12,238 bases of DNA from JBCCFK01 sp965262315 (GTDB lineage: Bacteria > Actinomycetota > Acidimicrobiia > Acidimicrobiales > UBA8592), in assembly GCA_965262315.1 (NCBI GenBank), contig CBDHFJ010000053.1:1-12238 (forward strand). The letters are read 5' to 3'. Below are positions 7,620 through 12,238 of this stretch, piece after piece. Positions within the stretch are counted from its first letter, which is position 1. Each line of letters starts with the position of its first letter. The position numbers and the translations under genes are program-made. The notes beneath the pieces are model-generated. The model was not told the DNA's origin and did not search any database. It saw only the letters and a program-made list of their open reading frames with translations.

Positions 7620-8781
7620 GTGGCTGAGATCGAGATCGGTCTGGGTAAGTCCGGTCGTCGAGCCTATGGATTCGACGACATCGCCATCGTGCCGAGCCGG
7701 CGCACGCGTGACCCCGAGGACGTGGACATCTCGTGGGAGATCGATGCGTTCACGTTCGACATGCCGCTGATGGCGTCCGCGATGGACGGCGTGGTCTCGC
7801 CCGAGACGGCCATCAGGATCGGCCGGCTGGGCGGTGTCGCCGTGTTGAACCTGGAAGGCCTGTGGACCCGCTACGAGGACCCGGAGCCCATCCTGGACGA
7901 GATCGCCGAGCTCGACACGGACAAGGCCACCCTGCGGATGCAGGAGCTGTACAGCTCACCCGTCATCCCCGAGCTGATCCCCGAGCGCATTCGCCAGATC
8001 AACGAGGCCGGGGTCACCCTCGTGTGTCTCGGTCACCCCGCAGCGCACGGCGGCGTATGCCCCCTACATCATGGAGGCCGAGCTCGATCTGTTGGTCATC
8101 CAGGGCACCGTGGTCACCGCCGAGCACGTCTCCAAGACCGCCGAGCCACTCAACCTGAAGAAGTTCGTGCGTGAGATCCCGCTGCCGGTCATCGTCGGTG
8201 GGTGCGCCTCCTACGAGGCCGCACTGCACCTGATGCGCACGGGTGCCGCCGGCATCCTCGTCGGCGTCGGCCCCGGCCACGCGTGCACCAGCCGTGGCGT
8301 GTTGGGCATCGGCGTCCCCCAGGCCACCGCCATCGCCGACGCCCGCGCCGCTCGTATGCGTCACCTGGACGAGACCGGCGTGTACGTGCACGTGATCGCC
8401 GACGGCGGCATGGCCACCGGCGGCGACATCGCCAAGGCCATCGTGTGCGGCGCCGACGCCGTCATGGTGGGCTCGCCGCTGGCCGCCGCCCAGGAAGCGC
8501 CCGGCAAGGGCTTCCACTGGGGCATGGCCACGTTCCACCCCACGCTGCCCCGTGGCGCCCGGGTCAAGACCGACACCCGCGGCTCGCTCGAGGAGATCCT
8601 CGTGGGCCCGGCTCGCGAGAACGACGGCCGCCTGAATCTGATGGGTGGCCTGCGGACGTCCATGGCGACCTGTGGCTACAGCTCGCTCAAGGAGTTCCAG
8701 AAGGCCGAGGTCATGGTGGCCCCCGCGCTGCAGACGGAGGGCAAGTACCTCCAGAAGCAGCAGGGCGTCGGCATGGGCTGA
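7620..8781 (+). CDS. guaB3: GuaB3-family IMP dehydrogenase (no CBS domains), one frame break
   Basis: The restored protein is about 386 aa, a TIM-barrel of the IMP dehydrogenase/GMP reductase family without the CBS module found in classical GuaB (about 490-500 aa). GTG 7620 follows GGGAG at 7607-7611. Motifs: GRRAYGFDDIAIVPSRRT at the N-terminus, LDLLVIQGTVVTAEHV, the catalytic loop GVGPGHACTSRGVLGIGVPQ with Cys at about residue 222, VIADGGMATGGDIAKAIVCG and GGLRTSMATCGYSSLKEFQK. The Cys is the nucleophile in IMP dehydrogenases and is absent in mycobacterial GuaB3 as I recall it, so this copy is probably active, converting IMP to XMP. The frame breaks in 8024-8031: one extra base separates GVTLVC from VTPQRTAAYAPYIMEAE. 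guaA starts 17 bases downstream and would use the XMP. Confidence 0.9.
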
Positions 8782-8798
8782 GGCGGTCTCCCCCCGAC

Positions 8799-10321
8799 AT
8801 GACCTCGAACCCGACGGTCCTGGTCGTCGACTTCGGCGCCCAGTACGCCCAGCTCATCGCCCGCCGAGTCCGCGAGGCCAATGTGTACTCCGAGATCGTG
8901 GCCCACGATCTCGCGGCGGCTGAGTACGCGGCCATGGAGCCGGCGGGGATCATCTTCTCGGGTGGCCCGGCATCGGTGAACATCGACGGTGCCCCCCGGA
9001 TCGATCCCGGCATCTACGACCTGGGGATCCCGATCCTGGGGATCTGCTACGGCGCCCAGCTGATCGCCAAGCAGCTCGGTGGCACCGTGAGCCGGTTCGA
9101 GGCCGGTGAGTACGGCCGCACCGACATGGACGTCTCCGGTGGCCGCCTTCTCGAGGGCCAGCCCGCCGAGCAGACGGTGTGGATGAGCCACTTCGACTGC
9201 ATCAGCGAGGCACCAGCGGGATTCGACGTGGTCGCCTCCACGGTCAACGCGCCCGTGGCGGCGTTCGAGAGCGACCTGATCTGTGGGGTGCAGTACCACC
9301 CCGAGGTCAGCCACACCCCACACGGCCAGGCCGTGATCGAGCGCTGGCTGGACGTGTCGGGCATCGAGCGCACGTGGACGATGGCCAACGTCATCGACGA
9401 GCAGGTGGAGCTGATCCGAGCCCAGGTGGGCGACGGCCGGGCCATCTGCGGGCTCAGTGGCGGCGTCGATTCGGCGGTCGCCGCCGCCCTGGTGCACAAG
9501 GCCATCGGCCACCAGCTCACGTGCGTCTTCGTCGACACCGGCCTGATGCGCAAGAACGAGGGTGCACAGGTCGTCGAGACCTTCCAGAAGACCCAGGGCA
9601 TCGAGCTGATCCACGTGCGCGCCGGCGACGAGTTCTTCGCCAAGCTCGCGGGGTCACCGAGCCCGAGGCCAAGCGCAAGGCGATCGGCGAGCTGTTCATC
9701 CGCCTGTTCGAGCGCGCCTCGGGCGGCATCGAGGACGCCAACTTCCTGGTGCAGGGGACGCTCTACCCGGACGTGATCGAGTCGGGCTCCAAGCACGCCT
9801 CCACCATCAAGAGCCATCACAACGTGGGCGGGCTGCCCGAGGACATGGAGTTCGAGTTGGTCGAGCCCCTGCGCAGCCTGTTCAAGGACGAGGTGCGAGC
9901 GGTCGGCTCGGCGCTGGGTCTGCCCGACGAGATCGTGTGGCGCCAGCCGTTCCCCGGCCCGGGCCTCGGGGTGCGGATCATCGGCGAGGTCACCCCCGAC
10001 AAGGTGGCGATCCTCCAGGACGCGGACCTCATCGTTCGTGAAGAGCTGGCCAAGGCGGGCCTCGAACGGGAGATCTGGCAGTCGTTCGCCGTCCTGCCCG
10101 ACATCCGCGCCGTCGGTGTGATGGGCGACGAGCGCACCTACGGCTATCCGTGCATCATCCGGGCGGTCACCAGCGAGGACGCCATGACCGCGGACTGGGC
10201 CCGCATCCCCTACGACGTGCTCGAGACCATGAGCAGCCGCATCATCAACGAGGTGCCGGGCATCAACCGGGTGGCCTACGACATCACGTCCAAGCCTCCC
10301 GGCACCATCGAATGGGAGTGA
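8799..10321 (+). CDS. guaA: GMP synthase (glutamine-hydrolysing), one frame break
   Basis: The restored protein is about 507 aa, normal for GuaA. It aminates XMP to GMP using glutamine and ATP. The N-terminal class I amidotransferase has Cys83 in GICYGAQ and the His167/Glu169 pair in YHPEV. The ATP-pyrophosphatase domain has the P-loop SGGVDS (220-225). The C-terminal dimerisation domain ends with the hallmark GINRVAYDITSKPPGTIEWE. The ATG at 8799 follows guaB3 by 17 bases with a poor ribosome site, suggesting coupling. The first frame leaves the conserved sequence after FFAKLAG; restoring one G in the run at 9650-9653 gives VTEPEAKRKAIGELFIRLFE in the next frame. guaA is normally indispensable for GMP synthesis, which argues that the break is a sequence error. 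Confidence 0.97.
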
Positions 10322-10324
10322 TCC

Positions 10325-10905
10325 GTGACTGAGATCGACGCCCCCGAGCCGGGCATCGTCGACCTCTACACCAGGGCGTCGGCCTTCTTCGGCGAGCAGG
10401 TCATCGCCATCGGCGACGAGGAGTGGGACCTGCCCACGCCGTCCGGCGACTGGATCGTCAAGGCGGTCGTGGCCCACGTGGTGGTGGCCGAAGCCCAGAT
10501 GCCCGATGTGGCCAGGGGCCGGCCGTTCGAACGCTTCGACGTGGACGTCAGCATCCTTGGCCACGACCCGGTGTCGGTGTGGCGAGGCACGGCGGTCAAC
10601 GCGCTCCAGGCCATCGCCGGCGCCGACCTCGACCAGATGGTCGACCACCCTGTGGGCACCATGCCGCTGCGCCACATCGTCGGCTTCCGCATCACCGAGA
10701 ACCTGGTCCACGGCTGGGACATCGCCATGGCCGCGACATCGACCTCGACCTCGACACCGAAGCTTCGGCGTGGGCGCTGGACTTCTGGCTGCCCATGGCC
10801 GATCAGCTCGCCGGCTCGGGCATGTTCAGCGCGATGGTCGAGCCCGCTGATGACGAACCCGGGTCCCGGTTGCTGGCCCTGCTGGGACGGCACCGGTCCA
10901 GTTGA
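10325..10905 (+). CDS. TIGR03086-like DinB-fold (mycothiol-dependent isomerase N-domain) protein, one frame break
   Basis: The restored protein is about 193 aa. The fold is that of maleylpyruvate isomerase N-terminal-type proteins, a four-helix DinB bundle in which a His and an ExxxH pair bind a metal. Those residues are visible: His51 in VVAHVVVAEA, and Glu125 and His129 in ENLVHGWDIAMA. PTPSGDWIVKAVVAHV (38-52) matches the usual opening motif. GTG 10325 has GGGAG at 10314-10318 and follows the guaA stop by only 3 bases, so it is co-translated with guaA. The frame breaks after DIAMAA: adding one G near 10734 gives DIDLDLDTEASAWALDFWLP and a stop at 10903-10905. Function is unknown; a thiol-dependent transferase or detoxification role is a family-level guess. 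Confidence 0.83.
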
Positions 10906-10953
10906 CGGGCACGGGCCGGCACCGCGCCCTCACCATGCGGCACCGACGTCGGT

Positions 10954-12093
10954 TCAGTCGTTCGGCGTCACCAGCGCTTTGTCGCCCGTGGCCATCCGGC
11001 CGTAGCGCTTGACCATCTCGGGGTCGACCGCGTCCCGCAGGCTCAGCCGCATGCCGTAGCTGCTGGCGAAGGTGGTGGTGATCTCGTCGGCCACCCGGGT
11101 GCGGAGGCGTTCGGTGCCTTCGGCGCCGAGCTTCATCAGGAACGGGGTGAGGAGCCAACCTCCGAGCGACCAGTTCATGCCGAAGTCGCGGCGCAGCACC
11201 GTCTCACCGCGGTCGAGGCCGCCGTAGATGTACACCTGCTTGTGGACGTCGGACCCGTAGCGGCTGAAGTCGGCGCCGGCGCTGGCCACGGCCTCCATGC
11301 ACGACAAGAGGGTGCCGGCCATCTCGCCACCCCCGATGGCGTCGAAGGCGATGGTGGCGCCGGTGGCGCCGAGGGCCTCGATCAGGTCGTCGCGGAACGA
11401 GTCGGCCGACGAGTTCACGACGTGCTGAGCGCCGGCCGCGGTCAGCAGGTCGACGTGCTCGGCCTTGCGGACGATGTTCACCAGACCGATGCCGTCGTCG
11501 AGGCAGATGCGGTTGAGCATCAGGCCCAGGTTCGACGCTCCCACCGTGTGGACCAGCGCCGTGTGGCCTTCGGAGCGCATGGTCTCGGTCATCCCCAGTG
11601 CGGTCAGCGGGTTCACGAAGCATGCCGCGGCCTGCTCGGCCGTGGTGCCCTCGTGCATCGCCAGGCACGACGAGACCGGCACGGTGCGGTGGGTGGCGTA
11701 GGCGGTGCCCGACAGGAAGCCGACGGTGGTGCCCAGGAGGGCCTGCGCCGCGTCGGAGGAGCCGGCGGCGATCACGGTGCCGCCACCCTCGTTGCCGGTG
11801 TACATCGGCTTGCCGACGCGGGCCGACTGCGCGGCCAGGACCCGCTCGCTCAGCGGTGCGCTGACAGCCGGCAGCTCCTCGGACCCCGTGGCTTCGGCGG
11901 CGGAGAGGTCCGCCTGCGCGAACAGCATGCCGAGGTCCGACGGGTTGATCGGCGCGGCGCCGATCTGGATCACGACCTGGTCCGGACCGGGCTCGGGGAT
12001 CTCGAACTCGTGCATGGCGAGCGTGACCCGACCGTCGTCGGTGATCGTGGATCGCAGCTCGTGGCCGCTCGTGGGGACGTCGTAGGTCGTCAT
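10954..12093 (-). CDS. MDR-superfamily NAD(P)H-dependent oxidoreductase, zinc-less
   Basis: At 379 aa with an intact frame, it resembles quinone-oxidoreductase-like medium-chain dehydrogenases. The catalytic N-domain has VVIQIGAAPINPSDLGMLF (40-58) and GNEGGGTVIAAG (100-111). The Rossmann domain starts near 178 with ALVHTVGASNLGLMLNRICL, a variant glycine-rich NAD(P)-binding motif, followed by GAQHVVNSS and TIAFDAIGGGEMAG. The Cys cluster and catalytic Cys/His zinc ligands of alcohol dehydrogenases are not apparent. It is longer than the typical 320-330 aa family member, with extra residues around 60-90 and at the C-terminus. The start at 12093 is preferred; ATG 12111 is an in-frame alternative. 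It is convergent with the DinB-fold gene (48-base gap). The substrate is unknown. Confidence 0.85.
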   Translation of the reverse strand: MTTYDVPTSGHELRSTITDDGRVTLAMHEFEIPEPGPDQVVIQIGAAPINPSDLGMLFAQADLSAAEATGSEELPAVSAPLSERVLAAQSARVGKPMYTGNEGGGTVIAAGSSDAAQALLGTTVGFLSGTAYATHRTVPVSSCLAMHEGTTAEQAAACFVNPLTALGMTETMRSEGHTALVHTVGASNLGLMLNRICLDDGIGLVNIVRKAEHVDLLTAAGAQHVVNSSADSFRDDLIEALGATGATIAFDAIGGGEMAGTLLSCMEAVASAGADFSRYGSDVHKQVYIYGGLDRGETVLRRDFGMNWSLGGWLLTPFLMKLGAEGTERLRTRVADEITTTFASSYGMRLSLRDAVDPEMVKRYGRMATGDKALVTPND

Positions 12094-12094
12094 C

Positions 12095-12109
12095 GCGCCA
12101 TGATGGCGC
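12095..12109 (-). repeat. Palindrome covering the MDR start region
   Basis: GCGCCAT at 12095-12101, one central base, and ATGGCGC at 12103-12109 form a perfect inverted repeat immediately upstream of the ATG at 12093 and between the two candidate start codons. No Shine-Dalgarno is visible. It could be an operator, since a one-base loop makes an RNA hairpin poor. Confidence 0.4.
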
Positions 12110-12139
12110 ATCGATGCCCGTCGCCGCGCCGGGGCGGAG

Positions 12140-12238
12140 TCAGCCCGGGGTGATGGCGTCGGCCACGTCGTCGACCTCATCACGATCGGTGGGCCGGAAG
12201 ACGACCTGTTCGCCGTCGGGTCGCAGGATCACCACGCT
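12140..12238 (-). CDS. C-terminal end of an unidentified protein
   Basis: The last 32 codons of a gene entering from the right edge read SVVILRPDGEQVVFRPTDRD and then EVDDVADAITPG before a TGA at 12140-12142. Codon use fits the neighbours. It ends 46 bases before the MDR start on the same strand, so the two may form an operon. The fragment is too short to name; the acidic end is not diagnostic. Confidence 0.6.
   Translation of the reverse strand, partial: SVVILRPDGEQVVFRPTDRDEVDDVADAITPG

Noticed and set aside
8020..8040. Programmed frameshifting as an explanation for the guaB3 and guaA breaks
   Set aside because: No slippery heptamer with a downstream pseudoknot is evident, and neither gene family is known to use recoding. 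Simple indel errors fit better.
9047..10711. 554-aa minus-strand open frame antisense to guaA and the DinB-fold gene
   Set aside because: It is a shadow of strong third-position G/C bias on the other strand; no recognisable domain.
10888..10945. Three copies of CGGCACCG (10888, 10917, 10938) near the end of the DinB-fold gene
   Set aside because: An 8-mer of this composition can recur by chance in GC-rich DNA; spacing is irregular and the first copy is inside coding sequence.
10942..10953. Palindrome ACCGACGTCGGT between the convergent DinB-fold and MDR genes
   Set aside because: There is no loop and no T-run, so it is a poor terminator; it is a short self-complementary 12-mer in GC-rich DNA without other support.

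Overview
This window looks like a chromosomal segment from a high-GC Actinobacteriota member, most plausibly an Acidimicrobiia-type bacterium. That taxon is inferred from strong G/C bias at third codon positions, actinobacterial-type proteins (a Cfp30B-like VOC protein, a TIGR03086/mycothiol-type DinB-fold protein, GuaB3) and start codons placed directly behind -10 boxes. No tRNA, rRNA, CRISPR array, insertion sequence or phage gene was seen. Most of the content is housekeeping.

Layout. (1) 1-1653: a secreted two-repeat protein on the minus strand, running off the left edge, faces a PadR-family regulator and a small coiled-coil protein on the plus strand. The gap between them is unusually AT-rich and holds a near-consensus promoter inside tandem repeats; the PadR mRNA looks leaderless. 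A 12-bp perfect hairpin ends this unit. (2) 1746-2729: a TauD/TfdA-type Fe(II)/2-oxoglutarate dioxygenase. (3) 2730-4902: groES-groEL behind a CIRCE operator, closed by a 12-bp UUCG hairpin shared with the convergent gene. (4) 4915-6645, minus strand: a two-domain glyoxalase-fold protein and deoC. (5) 6687-10905, plus strand: a 50-aa unnamed protein, a CoA-pyrophosphatase-type NUDIX hydrolase, a GuaB3-type IMP dehydrogenase, GMP synthetase guaA and a DinB-fold protein. GuaB3 and GuaA would together carry IMP through XMP to GMP. (6) 10954-12238, minus strand: an MDR-family oxidoreductase behind the end of an unidentified gene.

The most striking property is technical. Eight genes contain single-base reading-frame breaks, about twelve in all. 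Seven fall in 1108-2100, and several lie in short G or C runs. In every case the conserved protein continues in another frame, and essential genes (guaA) are hit. This points to consensus errors in the sequence rather than gene decay. Coordinates below cover the restored genes; each break is described. A consequence is that one small gene (1291-1653) reads as an Arg/His-rich protein in its middle only because two breaks cancel out.

I found no convincing new multi-gene system. The best biological leads are the PadR/secreted-protein divergon with its leaderless promoter and repeats, the CBS-less GuaB3 that keeps the catalytic cysteine, and the 50-aa protein at the head of the purine operon.
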